A stretch of DNA of 64,000 nt from Kocuria palustris (GTDB taxonomy: Bacteria; Actinomycetota; Actinomycetes; Actinomycetales; Micrococcaceae), in contig NZ_VDOR01000005.1 in the NCBI RefSeq assembly GCF_007666205.1, positions 1 through 64,000 of the forward strand, given 5' to 3'. A model generated the notes under the pieces. It did not search any database, was not told the DNA's origin, and saw only the letters and a program-made list of their open reading frames with translations. A program made the translations under genes and the position numbers. This document shows positions 16,499 to 24,598 of the stretch, piece after piece; the first letter of the stretch is position 1; each line of letters opens with the position of its first letter.

Positions 16499-18100
16499 CT
16501 ATGGGGTCTTCTCGAACAGGGCCATGAACATGCCGTCCGTTCCATGCACGTGCGGCCACAGCTGGACCGTGCGCGCGCCGTCCTCGACGTTCGGCCCGCC
16601 CGGGTGCGGGGTCGACGGGTCCGCGGCGCCGTCGAGGGCCCCGGGCAGCGCCGCATCCCGCGCGGGCTGCGCCGCGTCGATCAGCCGGAGATCGGGGCGG
16701 GCCCGGAGGAGGTCGTCGACGGCCGCGATCGTCTCGGCCGCGTGCGGCGAGCAGGTGGCGTAGAGCAGGAGGCCGCCCGGGCGCAGGGCGTCGGCGGCGG
16801 CGGGCAGCAGCTGCGCCTGCAGCAGGGTCAGATCGGCGAGGTCCGAGGGCCTGCGCCGCCATCGTGCCTCCGGCCGGCGGCGGAGGGCGCCCAGCCCGGT
16901 GCAGGGGGCGTCCACCAGGATGCGGTCGAATCCTTCGGCGGCGACGTAGTGGTCCGGCTCCGCCAGGACCGAGGCGATCTCGCGGCCGTCGCCCCAGCGG
17001 ATCTGCCAGGCCCTCTCGGGCAGCGCCGCCAGGGCGTCGTCCACCAGGCGGGCCCTGTGCTCGGAGACCTCATTGGCCAGCAGGGTCGCGCCGTGCCGAT
17101 CCGCGAGCGCGGCCAGCAGCGCGGCCTTGCCTCCGGGTCCGGCGCACAGGTCGAGCCAGTGCTCCCCCGGGACCACCGGGCGGGCGGCGGCGAGGGTGCG
17201 GGCCACGAGCTGGGAGCCGGAGTCCTGGACGCGGATGCCGCCGGAGCGCACCCCCGCGCTGCGGCGCAGGTCCCCGCCCGCGCTGATCGCGGAATCCGGG
17301 GTCAGGGGGCCGGGCTCGGCACCCCCGTCGAGCTCCTCCTCGATGGCCCCGAGACCCGGCAGTGCCGTCAGGTGCACCGAGGCGGGCGCGTTGTCGGCCT
17401 CCAGCAGGGCCTCGATCTCGGCGGGCGAGCGGCCGTGGGCGCTCAGCGCCTGACCCATGGCCCGCACGATCCATTCGGGGTGGGCGTGGGCGATGCCCAG
17501 GCGCCGCTCCCGGGAGGAGCCCTCGCTGAGCTGCTCGATCCACTCCTCGAGCGGGCGAGCGGCGACCTTGCGCAGCACCGCATTGACCAGCCCCGAGGGC
17601 CCGGCGCCGATCTCCGCGCGCGTGAGCCCGACGGTCTGATCGATCGCGGCGTGCACGGGCACGCGCATGGCCAGGATCTGATGGGCGCCCAGGCGCAGGA
17701 CATCGACCACCGGCGCGTCGAGCCGCTCGAGCGGACGGTCCACGCACCGGGCGAGGACCGCATCCCACGTGCCCTGATGGCGCAGGGCCCCGTAGGCCAG
17801 CTCGGTCGCGAATCCGGCATCGCGGCGGTCCAGGCGCTGCTCCCGGATCTGCCGGGGCAGCACGAGGTTGCCGTAGGCGTCCTCCCCGGAGACCTCGCGC
17901 AGGGTCCGGAACGCCGCCAGGCGCGCAGGGTCCGCCCCGCGGGTGCGCCGGGACGGGGCCGAGGACGAGTAGGAGCGCTGCTCGAGCGAGCGGCGGTGGC
18001 GCTGGCGCCCGGCGCGGTCGCGGCGGTCCCCGTCCGGGCGCCCGCCCGAGCGGCCTCGGCCGCCTCGGCCCTGCCCGCGTGCGTCGTCCGCCGGGCTCAT
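16499..18100 (-). CDS. rsmB: 16S rRNA m5C967 methyltransferase RsmB (NOL1/NOP2/Sun family)
   Basis: 533 residues, longer than the E. coli enzyme because of a basic, low-complexity N-terminus of about 55 residues ([21 protein letters not shown]) that may bind RNA. An NusB-like RNA-binding domain follows (about 60-200, including [18 protein letters not shown] and [10 protein letters not shown]). The SAM-dependent methyltransferase is C-terminal: [17 protein letters not shown] for the cofactor and [23 protein letters not shown] with the catalytic cysteine, plus [12 protein letters not shown] for the second cysteine. The ATG overlaps the fmt stop (ATGA). Confidence 0.94.
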   Translation of the reverse strand: MSPADDARGQGRGGRGRSGGRPDGDRRDRAGRQRHRRSLEQRSYSSSAPSRRTRGADPARLAAFRTLREVSGEDAYGNLVLPRQIREQRLDRRDAGFATELAYGALRHQGTWDAVLARCVDRPLERLDAPVVDVLRLGAHQILAMRVPVHAAIDQTVGLTRAEIGAGPSGLVNAVLRKVAARPLEEWIEQLSEGSSRERRLGIAHAHPEWIVRAMGQALSAHGRSPAEIEALLEADNAPASVHLTALPGLGAIEEELDGGAEPGPLTPDSAISAGGDLRRSAGVRSGGIRVQDSGSQLVARTLAAARPVVPGEHWLDLCAGPGGKAALLAALADRHGATLLANEVSEHRARLVDDALAALPERAWQIRWGDGREIASVLAEPDHYVAAEGFDRILVDAPCTGLGALRRRPEARWRRRPSDLADLTLLQAQLLPAAADALRPGGLLLYATCSPHAAETIAAVDDLLRARPDLRLIDAAQPARDAALPGALDGAADPSTPHPGGPNVEDGARTVQLWPHVHGTDGMFMALFEKTP

Positions 18101-19038
18101 GCGAACACCGTCCTCGTCGTGTCGTCGCCGCGGGAGGAGCCGAGCCGGCCGCGGGCCCAGTCGCCGGCGGCCATGGCCTGCTTGCCCGCGGGCTGGACCC
18201 GCAGCAGCTCGACGGCATGCGTCGCCGTGCCGACCAGGACCCTGCCGTCGCGGACGCGGGCCTCCCCGGGAGCCAGGTCCTCGGCCCCGGGGACCTCGAC
18301 CACCCGGTCCACGAGCTTGAAGCGCTGCCCGTCCAGCTCGGTCCAGGGCCCGGGCTCCGGGATGGTGCCGCGCACGAGCCGGGCGACCTCGGCGGCGGAG
18401 CGCGTCCAGTCGATCCGGCTGTCCGCGGTCGTCAGCTTGGGCGCCGTCGTGGGCTCGCCCTCCTGCGGGCTCGGCCGCTCGCCGCGCTCGAGGCGCTGCA
18501 GGGCCTCCACCAGCAGCGGCGCGGTCTCGTGCGACATCCGCTGCAGCAGCGTGCCGGCCACGTCGTCGTCGCGCAGCCGCGTGCGGGAGGTGGCCAGCAC
18601 CGGGCCGGTGTCCATGCCCTCGTCGAGCAGGAAGGCCGTGGCCCCGAGCTCGGCGTCGCCGTGGATCAGCCCGTGCTGGACCGGTGCGGCCCCCCGCCGC
18701 TGCGGCAGCAGGGAGAAGTGCAGGTTGACCCAGCCCAGGGGCAGCGCCTCGAGCGCGGGGCGCTTCAGCAGCGCGCCGTAGGCCACGATGGCCCCGGCCT
18801 GAGCGCCGGTCCCGCGGATGCGCTCGACGATCTCCTCATCCACGCGGTTGGCCTTGAGGACCGGCAGGCCGAGCTCGAGCGCGGCAGCGGCCACGGGCGA
18901 CGGGGTCAGCACCCTCTTGCGCCCCACCAGGGCGTCGGTGCGGGTCAGCACGGCGGCGATCTCGATCCCGTCCGCGGCGGCCAGCAGCCGCAGCGGGGCG
19001 ACGGCCGGCTCGGGGGTTCCTGCGTAGATGATCCTCAC
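18097..19038 (-). CDS. fmt: Methionyl-tRNA formyltransferase
   Basis: 313 residues. It formylates initiator Met-tRNA using 10-formyl-THF. The formyl-THF site signature SLLPQRRGAAPVQHGLIHGD is at about residues 107-126, with the catalytic N-H-D set: LHFSLLP gives the His region, and MDTGPVL follows. The C-terminal OB-like tRNA-binding domain contains ARVRDGRVLVGTATHAVELLRVQPAGK. The start is GTG (19038) with GGAGG five bases upstream. It lies 9 bases downstream of def, the classic def-fmt pair. Confidence 0.96.
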   Translation of the reverse strand: MRIIYAGTPEPAVAPLRLLAAADGIEIAAVLTRTDALVGRKRVLTPSPVAAAALELGLPVLKANRVDEEIVERIRGTGAQAGAIVAYGALLKRPALEALPLGWVNLHFSLLPQRRGAAPVQHGLIHGDAELGATAFLLDEGMDTGPVLATSRTRLRDDDVAGTLLQRMSHETAPLLVEALQRLERGERPSPQEGEPTTAPKLTTADSRIDWTRSAAEVARLVRGTIPEPGPWTELDGQRFKLVDRVVEVPGAEDLAPGEARVRDGRVLVGTATHAVELLRVQPAGKQAMAAGDWARGRLGSSRGDDTTRTVFA

Positions 19039-19047
19039 GGCTCCTCC

Positions 19048-19596
19048 TCAGCCTCCGAAGCTCGAACCGAGCGAGCCCGCACGCTTGTCGCGGACCTCGG
19101 CCACGGTGCGGGCGTAGTCGCCCGCGCGGATCCGCCGCCACGCCTCCCGGCGGGCCTGCCCCTCCAGCCGGTTCACGTAGAGCACGCCCTGCAGGTGATC
19201 GTGCTCGTGCTGGAGGCACCGCGCCAGCAGGCCCTCCGCCTCGAGCTCCCGGGCCTGTCCGTGCTCGTCCAGGCCGCGCACCCGCGCCCGGCTGCGGCGC
19301 GGGGTGTCGAAGCCGAGCCCGGGCACCGAGAGACACCCCTCGCCGCCCTCCTGCTCCTCGTCCCCCAGCTCGAGCTCCGGATTCACGAAGACCCCGGAGT
19401 CCCCCTCGACGTCGTAGACGAAGACCTGCAGGCCCACCCCGATCTGCGGGGCGGCCAGCCCGACCCCGTCGACATCGCGCATCGTCTCGAACATGTCGTC
19501 GACCAGCGTGAGCAGCTCCGCGTCGAAGCGGCGGACCGGGTCGGCCGCCGAGCGCAGGATCGGATCGCCGATCGTTCGGATCGGGCGGACGGTCAT
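19048..19596 (-). CDS. def: Peptide deformylase
   Basis: 182 residues. It removes the formyl group from nascent proteins using Fe2+ or Zn2+. The three family motifs are complete: GVGLAAPQIGV, EGCLSVPG with the metal-binding Cys, and QHEHDHLQGVLY with the HExxH pair and catalytic Glu. ATG with AGGAGGAG upstream. It is the first gene of def-fmt-rsmB-rpe. The C-terminus has about 20 residues beyond the core. Confidence 0.97.
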   Translation of the reverse strand: MTVRPIRTIGDPILRSAADPVRRFDAELLTLVDDMFETMRDVDGVGLAAPQIGVGLQVFVYDVEGDSGVFVNPELELGDEEQEGGEGCLSVPGLGFDTPRRSRARVRGLDEHGQARELEAEGLLARCLQHEHDHLQGVLYVNRLEGQARREAWRRIRAGDYARTVAEVRDKRAGSLGSSFGG

Positions 19597-19643
19597 GGGG
19601 CTCCTCCTGGGGCGGGACAACGAGGGAGATTCTAGGCCGGGGC

Positions 19644-20486
19644 TCAGGCCGGAGGCGGCGGCACGGGACGCAGCTGCGCGGGGCCCGCGTCCAGGCGGGC
19701 CTGGTGGCCCCAGACCCGGCGCAGGGAGCAGAACCGATGCCAGTGCGCCTCGAGGACCTCGGGGACGGCCTGCTGGGCGGAGACCTCGGTCTCCCCCACC
19801 GCCACTCCGAGCAGGAGGTCGGCGGCGCCGTACTTCCAGGGCTCCCAGGTCCCGGCCTGGGCATCGACGAGCTGCTCCTCGGCCTTGAGCCCGGCCACGA
19901 GCTGGGTCACGACCTTGGGATCCATCTGCTTGACGTGCCCGTTCCGGTCGGTGCCCTTGGTCTTGTAGTCGATGAGGCAGATCCTCCCGCCGATGCGGGC
20001 GACCAGATCGAGGGTCCCCGCGTAGCCGACCGTCGCGTTCCAGACGGTGATCTCCGCGGCCAGCGGCTCGGGCCGGTAGAGCTGCCACCACTCGTCGAAG
20101 CGCTGGGCGTAGGCGCCCTCGCCGTGGGAGACCAGGATCTCCCGGGCCTCGTCGACCCGGGACTCGCGTCCCATGGCCCGCAGGGCGGTCTGCTCCGCGT
20201 AGTCGTGGACGCGGTCCCCGCGCAGCGCGGCCGCGTCCCGGTGGCGCTCGGCCGCGCCTGCGGCATCGCGAGCGATCTGGCGCAGACGGGAGGCGGATCC
20301 GACGGCCCCGGGCAGGCGATCATCCGTGATCACGGCCTGGGCGGCGGACCAGCCGTGCCACCCGCCCAGGTCCAGGGCCGCGCAGCCCAGCACGGTGGTG
20401 ATGGAGGGGACCTCCACCTGCCCGGACTCCCTCCGGGCGTACATCCGCCCGTGCTCGGTCTGCTGCGCCAGTCGGGGCTGGGTCAT
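19644..20486 (-). CDS. PD-(D/E)XK nuclease superfamily protein
   Basis: 280 residues. The core motif is visible: GTLDLVARIGGRICLIDYKTKG at about residues 157-178, where the Asp of TLD and the D-x-K of DYKTK are the likely metal ligands and catalytic lysine. The preceding helix holds ETALR-like acidic residues typical of RecB-type domains. The N-terminus carries PSITTVLG, as in phage-type and Cas4-like exonucleases. There is no helicase or other nuclease partner next to it, so the substrate is unknown. ATG with GGAGAG upstream. It lies between the tRNA-Val terminator and def on the same strand; def has its own ribosome binding site 47 bases away. Confidence 0.75.
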   Translation of the reverse strand: MTQPRLAQQTEHGRMYARRESGQVEVPSITTVLGCAALDLGGWHGWSAAQAVITDDRLPGAVGSASRLRQIARDAAGAAERHRDAAALRGDRVHDYAEQTALRAMGRESRVDEAREILVSHGEGAYAQRFDEWWQLYRPEPLAAEITVWNATVGYAGTLDLVARIGGRICLIDYKTKGTDRNGHVKQMDPKVVTQLVAGLKAEEQLVDAQAGTWEPWKYGAADLLLGVAVGETEVSAQQAVPEVLEAHWHRFCSLRRVWGHQARLDAGPAQLRPVPPPPA

Positions 20487-20577
20487 GCGGACTCTCCATC
20501 CTGGACTCTGTGCCGGTGATCGCGGCGCCGCGCTGCGGCCCTGGGCCGCGCTGTGCCGGCGGGGACGGCTCCCATGC

Positions 20578-20614
20578 AGAAGGCCCCGGCCGGTGGAACC
20601 GGACGGGGCCTTCT
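20578..20614 (-). terminator. Terminator after tRNA-Val(CAC)
   Basis: Inverted repeat AGAAGGCCCCG (20578-20588) with 20604-20614, with a second inner stem CCGGT/ACCGG. It follows the tRNA by 13 bases on the minus strand and ends in TTCT. Confidence 0.75.
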
Positions 20615-20627
20615 GGCCGATCGGACG

Positions 20628-20699
20628 TGCGCGATACTGGGATCGAACCAGTGACCTCTTCGGTGTGAACGAAGCGCGCTACCGCTGCGCTAATCGCGC
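20628..20699 (-). tRNA. tRNA-Val (anticodon CAC)
   Basis: 72 nt. On the minus strand the acceptor GCGCGAT pairs with ATCGCGC, the discriminator is A, the T-arm has GGTTCGATCCC, and the anticodon loop is TT-CAC-AC inside CTTCG/CGAAG. CCA is not encoded. Outside the anticodon arm it is almost identical to the tRNA-Val(GAC) at 21289. Confidence 0.93.
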
Positions 20700-21041
20700 C
20701 TTTCGACCTGAACACCATAGCGCACCTCTCGCCCCGCTCGCCAATCGAGGCGCCCGGGCCCGCCGGCATCGCCCCGCAGCCGTTCTCACGGCCCGGCGAT
20801 GACGCCGTGATGAGCGCGTCATGGCGGCGCGATGAGCGGCGGCCGCCGTCGATTTGCGCGCCGCGATCCGGGTGCCCTAAGGTTTCTGCCTGTCGGAACG
20901 GCGAGCAGCCGGAAGGACGCGGAGCGAGAGCCCCGTCGGACCAGCTGCTCACCGCTGTGCACGGCCCCGGCACCGAGCGAGAGCTGCGGACGGGCTGTGA
21001 TACAGTTTCCGATCGAACGTCAGCCGGAAGGCCGATGATTC
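20700..21041. other. Divergent promoter region between tRNA-Val(CAC) and tRNA-Gly
   Basis: No gene is visible. On the minus strand a -10 (TATGGT, 20719-20714) lies 14 bases before the tRNA-Val start, with TTGGCG 19 bases further upstream. On the plus strand an extended -10, TGTGATACAGT (ending at 21006), precedes tRNA-Gly by 35 bases, without a clear -35. The middle part is featureless. Confidence 0.5.
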
Positions 21042-21114
21042 GCGGTTGTAGCTCAGCTGGTAGAGCATCACCTTGCCATGGTGAGGGTCGCGGGTTCGAC
21101 TCCCGTCAACCGCT
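21042..21114 (+). tRNA. tRNA-Gly (anticodon GCC)
   Basis: 73 nt. Acceptor GCGGTTG pairs with CAACCGC. The D-arm has GCTCAGCTGGTAGAGC, the anticodon loop is TT-GCC-AT within TCACC/GGTGA, and the T-arm GGGTTCGACTCCC. CCA is not encoded. Confidence 0.95.
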
Positions 21115-21180
21115 CGGAGCGCACGTTCCCCGAGTTCGTGCGATCACATGAAGGCCAAGTCCGCAAGGACGACAGGTCCC

Positions 21181-21251
21181 GGTGGGGTGGCCGAGTGGTT
21201 AGGCAGCGGCCTGCAAAGCCGTCTACGCGGGTTCGAATCCCGTCTCCACCT
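21181..21251 (+). tRNA. tRNA-Cys (anticodon GCA)
   Basis: 71 nt. Acceptor GGTGGGG pairs with CTCCACC with one G-T pair, the anticodon loop is CT-GCA-AA, and the T-arm is GGGTTCGAATCCC. Discriminator T, as is usual for tRNA-Cys. CCA is not encoded. Confidence 0.95.
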
Positions 21252-21288
21252 CGGTGCCCACACCAAGCTCGCTCCCCGTGGAGCACGA

Positions 21289-21360
21289 GCGCGATTGGCG
21301 CAGCGGTAGCGCGCTTCCCTGACACGGAAGAGGTCACTGGTTCGATCCCAGTATCGCGCA
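21289..21360 (+). tRNA. tRNA-Val (anticodon GAC)
   Basis: 72 nt plus a following CCA (21361-21363). Acceptor GCGCGAT/ATCGCGC, anticodon loop CT-GAC-AC within CTTCC/GGAAG, T-arm GGTTCGATCCC. It is the third gene of the Gly-Cys-Val cluster, which probably forms one transcript ending at the hairpin that begins at 21369. Confidence 0.95.
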
Positions 21361-21368
21361 CCACCTCG

Positions 21369-21404
21369 GCAAGGCCCCGACCGGATCCCCGGTCGGGGCC
21401 TTGC
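21369..21404 (+). terminator. Terminator of the Gly-Cys-Val tRNA cluster
   Basis: Perfect 16-base inverted repeat (21369-21384 with 21389-21404), loop of 4. It starts 6 bases after the CCA of tRNA-Val(GAC). Confidence 0.8.
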
Positions 21405-21597
21405 GCATCCCCGGCACCCGCCGCCCCTCTCCTCCGAGCGCAGCCCCCCGGATGCGGCGCCGCTCACCGCGGCGTCCCGCCTGGGTTCTCCCGCCCGTGC
21501 GCGGACGACGCGCCGTCGGGTCCGCAATGCCGACGCATCGATGCCCGGCAGTGGAGAGTGTGTGCCGTCAGATGACATCGAACGAGAGGAGACCGTC

Positions 21598-21765
21598 ATG
21601 GTGGATCTCGGAGGAATGGCAGACAAGGCCAAGCAGGCTGCTTCGGACAACCCCGAGGCGGTCGACAAGGCCGCTGACACCGCCAACGACAAGACCGGCG
21701 GCAAGCACGAGGATCACATCAACACCGCCAAGGACAAGCTCACCGGCGGTGGCGACGAGAACTGA
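21598..21765 (+). CDS. Small MT0933-type antitoxin-like protein
   Basis: 55 residues, very hydrophilic, alternating K/D/A-rich helices (DKAKQAASDNPEAVDKAADTA), then GGKHEDHINTAKDKLTGGG. This layout matches the short actinobacterial proteins annotated as MT0933/Rv0909-type antitoxins, which also resemble CsbD-like stress proteins. No toxin gene (VapC or Rv0910-type SRPBCC) is adjacent, so a toxin-antitoxin role is not supported here and a stress-related role is as likely. The ATG at 21598 has a strong GAGGAG upstream. The gene stands alone between two terminators. Confidence 0.75.
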   Translation: MVDLGGMADKAKQAASDNPEAVDKAADTANDKTGGKHEDHINTAKDKLTGGGDEN

Positions 21766-21813
21766 TCCTCGGATCAGCTGCGTCGATCGGCCCCCGGGCC
21801 GATCCTCATGCGC

Positions 21814-21847
21814 CTGAGGGGCGGCACCATCCGGTGCCGCCCCTCAG
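21814..21847. terminator. Terminator after the small antitoxin-like gene
   Basis: Perfect 15-base inverted repeat (21814-21828 with 21833-21847), loop of 4. A second shorter hairpin lies at 21785-21804. The convergent zapE gene ends at 21945. Confidence 0.8.
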
Positions 21848-21944
21848 TGCATCCCTGCCGAGCCCGGGACGCGGCAGCCCCGCTGCGGCCGCGTCCGCCG
21901 CTGCGATCGGGCCGCCCCCTCTCCCCCGCCCGTGCGGGAGGGGA

Positions 21945-23006
21945 TCACAGCGACGGCTGCTCCGGCATCTGCCCCTCGCGCGCCAGGGCCGTGAGGCGCG
22001 AGACCGCCCGGGAGTACTTCTTCTGGTAGCCGCCGGCCATCATCTCCGGGGTGAAGAGCTGATCGAAGGGCACTCCCGAGCTCAGGATCGGCAGGTCGCG
22101 GTCGTAGAGCCGGTCGGCGAGCACGACCAGGCGCAGAGCCAGCGCCTGCTCGTCGACGGTGCGCACGCCCCGCCACACGATGCCGCCGAGACCCTGGACC
22201 ATGGCCCGGTAGCGCGAGGGGTGCACGCGGATCAGGTGCTCGAGCACGTCCTCGAAGTCGTCCGCGGCCACCGTCGTGCGGTCGTCGAAGCGCCGGGCGG
22301 TCGCGGCCTCGAGCTGGTCGTCGGCCAGCGGGGCCGGGGCCTCGGGCAGACCGCGGTGGCGGTAGTCCTCGCCGTCGATGCGCACGACCTCGAACTGGTC
22401 GGAGAGCACCTGGATCTCGCGCTGGAAGTCCTGCGCCGCGAAGCGCCCCTCGCCCAGCGATCCGGGCAGCGTGTTGGACGTCGCGGCCAGGCGCACGCCG
22501 GCATCGGAGAGCTCGCGCATCAGGCGGGACATGAGCACGGTGTCCCCGGGGTCGTCGAGCTCGAACTCGTCGATGCACACGAGCGCGTAGCCGCTGAGGG
22601 CCTCGACCGTGCGGCGGAAGGTCAGGGCGCCCACGAGGTTGGTGTACTCGACGAACGTGCCGAAGGCCTTGGGGCCGGGAGAGTCGTGCCACAGCGAGGC
22701 CAGCAGGTGGGTCTTGCCCACGCCGAACCCGCCGTCGAGGTAGATGCCCTGCGCCGAGGTCTGCTTCTCCGGCCCGCCGAACATCTTGGCGAAGAAGCCG
22801 CCGCGCTTGGCCGCGGGGTCCTTGATCGAGGCCGCGAAGCGCTGGAGCTCCTGGACCGCACGGGCCTGCGAGGGCTGCGACGGGTCCGGGCGGTAGGTGT
22901 CGAAGGAGACCTCTCCGAAGCGCTCCGAGGGGCGGAACCCCTCGAGCAGCTGCTCCGCTGAGACGGACGGGACGCGCTCGGACAGGCGCTCGATCTGCGG
23001 ACTCAC
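21945..23006 (-). CDS. zapE: Cell division protein ZapE (AFG1-like ATPase)
   Basis: 353 residues. AAA+ P-loop ATPase with Walker A GGFGVGKTHLLAS at about residues 88-100, Walker B VCIDEFELDDP, and sensor ATSNTLP. After the ATPase core come RFDDRTTVAADDFE and a conserved C-terminal YDRDLPILSSGV with FTPEMMAGGYQKKYSRAVSRL, all typical of the ZapE/AFG1 family. In E. coli ZapE acts at the Z-ring during late division; in eukaryotes AFG1 is a mitochondrial quality-control ATPase. The GTG at 23006 has AGAGG upstream. It is divergent from sseA. Confidence 0.92.
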   Translation of the reverse strand: MSPQIERLSERVPSVSAEQLLEGFRPSERFGEVSFDTYRPDPSQPSQARAVQELQRFAASIKDPAAKRGGFFAKMFGGPEKQTSAQGIYLDGGFGVGKTHLLASLWHDSPGPKAFGTFVEYTNLVGALTFRRTVEALSGYALVCIDEFELDDPGDTVLMSRLMRELSDAGVRLAATSNTLPGSLGEGRFAAQDFQREIQVLSDQFEVVRIDGEDYRHRGLPEAPAPLADDQLEAATARRFDDRTTVAADDFEDVLEHLIRVHPSRYRAMVQGLGGIVWRGVRTVDEQALALRLVVLADRLYDRDLPILSSGVPFDQLFTPEMMAGGYQKKYSRAVSRLTALAREGQMPEQPSL

Positions 23007-23126
23007 TGAGGGACCTCTCTGGGGCGGCGACGGGACTGGGACGAGCCTACCGGCAGGCCTGCCCCCGGTGGTTCGCCCGTCGCGCACAGATCTGCCCGGC
23101 CCCCCGGGGGCGCAGGGGCCCGTGAG

Positions 23127-23132
23127 TACAGT
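23127..23132 (+). promoter_or_regulatory. -10 box (TACAGT) upstream of sseA
   Basis: TACAGT gives a transcription start near 23140 and a leader of about 73 nt for sseA-sufE. No clear -35. Confidence 0.45.
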
Positions 23133-23212
23133 GGGGAGCAGATCCCAGCGGGCCCGCACCGGCCCGCGCGCAGCCCCGGCGGGGCTGCGCCTCCCGAGCC
23201 CGAAGGAGCGAC

Positions 23213-24121
23213 ATGGCCGAGGCCGACGCCACCGATCCGAAGTTCGCCGAGTACGCCCACCCCGAGCGCCTGGTCTCGACCGAGTGGGTGTCCCGGCACC
23301 TGGACGATCCGCAGGTCGTCGTCGTCGAGTCCGACGAGGACGTGCTGCTCTACGAGACCGGCCACGTCCCCGGCGCGGTCAAGGTCGACTGGCACACCGA
23401 GCTGAACCAGCAGGCCGTGCGCGACTACCTGGACGCCGAGCAGTTCGCCGAGCTGATGAGCGCCAAGGGCATCGCGCGCGAGCAGACGATCGTCGTCTAC
23501 GGCGACAGGTCCAACTGGTGGGCGGCCTACGCGCTGTGGGTCTTCTCCCTGTTCGGCCACGAGGACGTGCGCCTCATGGACGGCGGCCGCGACAAGTGGA
23601 TCGCGGAGGACCGCGAGCTGAGCACGCAGCCCGCCGCCCGCGAGCGCACCGACTACCCGGTGGTCGTCCGCGACGACTCCCGCCTGCGAGCGTTCCGCCA
23701 GGACGTCCTCGACGAGCTCGGGTCGACTCCCCTGGTGGATGTCCGCTCCCCCGCCGAGTACACCGGCGAGCGCACGCACATGCCCGACTACCCCCAGGAG
23801 GGCGTGCTGCGCGGCGGCCACATCCCCACCGCCGCGTCCGTGCCGTGGGCCCGCGCGGCGGCCGAGGACTCGACGTTCAAGCCGCGCGCCGAGCTCGAGG
23901 CCATCTACCGCGACGAGATCGGGCTGGATCCGCAGAGCCCCGTCATCGCCTACTGCCGGATCGGCGAGCGCTCCTCGCACACCTGGTTCGTGCTCGAGCA
24001 CCTGCTGGGCTACCCGCACGTGCGCAACTACGACGGCTCCTGGACCGAGTGGGGCAACGCGGTCGGCCTGCCCGTGGCCATGGGCGAGCAGCGCGGCGAG
24101 GCTCCGGAGGCCCGTCGATGA
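23213..24121 (+). CDS. sseA: Thiosulfate/3-mercaptopyruvate sulfurtransferase (tandem rhodanese)
   Basis: 302 residues with two rhodanese domains. The first is inactive (no Cys in [16 protein letters not shown]), and the second holds the catalytic cysteine in [14 protein letters not shown] at about residues 244-257. It moves sulfur from thiosulfate or mercaptopyruvate to a thiophilic acceptor. CDGS-like residues are replaced by RIGERS, a thiosulfate-type loop. ATG with AAGGAG upstream. The stop overlaps the SufE start (ATGA), so the pair is translationally coupled, which suggests SseA persulfide may be handed to SufE. Confidence 0.93.
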   Translation: MAEADATDPKFAEYAHPERLVSTEWVSRHLDDPQVVVVESDEDVLLYETGHVPGAVKVDWHTELNQQAVRDYLDAEQFAELMSAKGIAREQTIVVYGDRSNWWAAYALWVFSLFGHEDVRLMDGGRDKWIAEDRELSTQPAARERTDYPVVVRDDSRLRAFRQDVLDELGSTPLVDVRSPAEYTGERTHMPDYPQEGVLRGGHIPTAASVPWARAAAEDSTFKPRAELEAIYRDEIGLDPQSPVIAYCRIGERSSHTWFVLEHLLGYPHVRNYDGSWTEWGNAVGLPVAMGEQRGEAPEARR

Positions 24122-24579
24122 GCGGCTCGAGCACCCTCCCCGATCCCGTGCAGGAGCTGATCGAGGACTTCCAGGCCGTCCCCGACGCGGACCGGCTGCA
24201 GCTGCTGCTCGAGTTCTCCCGCTCGCTGCCCGACCTCCCGGAGCGCTACGGCGAGCACCCGGAGGAGCTCGAGCAGGTCGTGGAGTGCCAGTCGCCGCTG
24301 TTCCTCACCGTCGAGTGGGACGATCAGGCACGGACCGGCGACGACGACACCCCCGTCCGGCTGTTCTTCTCCGCGCCCCAGGAGGCCCCGACCACCCGGG
24401 GCTTCGCCTCGATCCTCCACGAGGGCCTCGACGGCCTGCCGGCCGGGCAGATCCGCGATCTGCCCTCCGATCTTCCCGAGGGCTTCGGACTGACCCATCT
24501 GGTCTCCCCGCTGCGCATGCGCGGGATGTCGGCCATGCTGGACCGGGTCCGCCGCCGGGTGGCCGAGCTGCCGCGCTGA
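24118..24579 (+). CDS. sufE: SufE-family cysteine desulfuration protein
   Basis: 153 residues. The active-site cysteine is in [12 protein letters not shown] at about residues 57-62, matching the V-x-G-C-Q-S pattern of SufE with Glu in place of Gly. The N-terminal helix [26 protein letters not shown] and the C-terminal [21 protein letters not shown] are also family-like. SufE takes persulfide from a desulfurase and delivers it for Fe-S cluster assembly or other uses. Coupling to sseA is typical of Actinobacteria. Confidence 0.92.
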   Translation: MSGSSTLPDPVQELIEDFQAVPDADRLQLLLEFSRSLPDLPERYGEHPEELEQVVECQSPLFLTVEWDDQARTGDDDTPVRLFFSAPQEAPTTRGFASILHEGLDGLPAGQIRDLPSDLPEGFGLTHLVSPLRMRGMSAMLDRVRRRVAELPR

Positions 24580-24598
24580 CACGTCCTCCCGGCCGGGT

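Noticed and set aside
20628-21404. tRNA cluster as a possible mobile-element attachment site.
   Set aside because: No integrase, no partial tRNA repeat and no foreign-looking genes are adjacent; the neighbours are core genes.
19644-21765. Nuclease-like gene and antitoxin-like gene as parts of a defence island or toxin-antitoxin system.
   Set aside because: They are on opposite strands, separated by tRNAs and terminators, and there is no toxin, helicase, methyltransferase or sensor partner.
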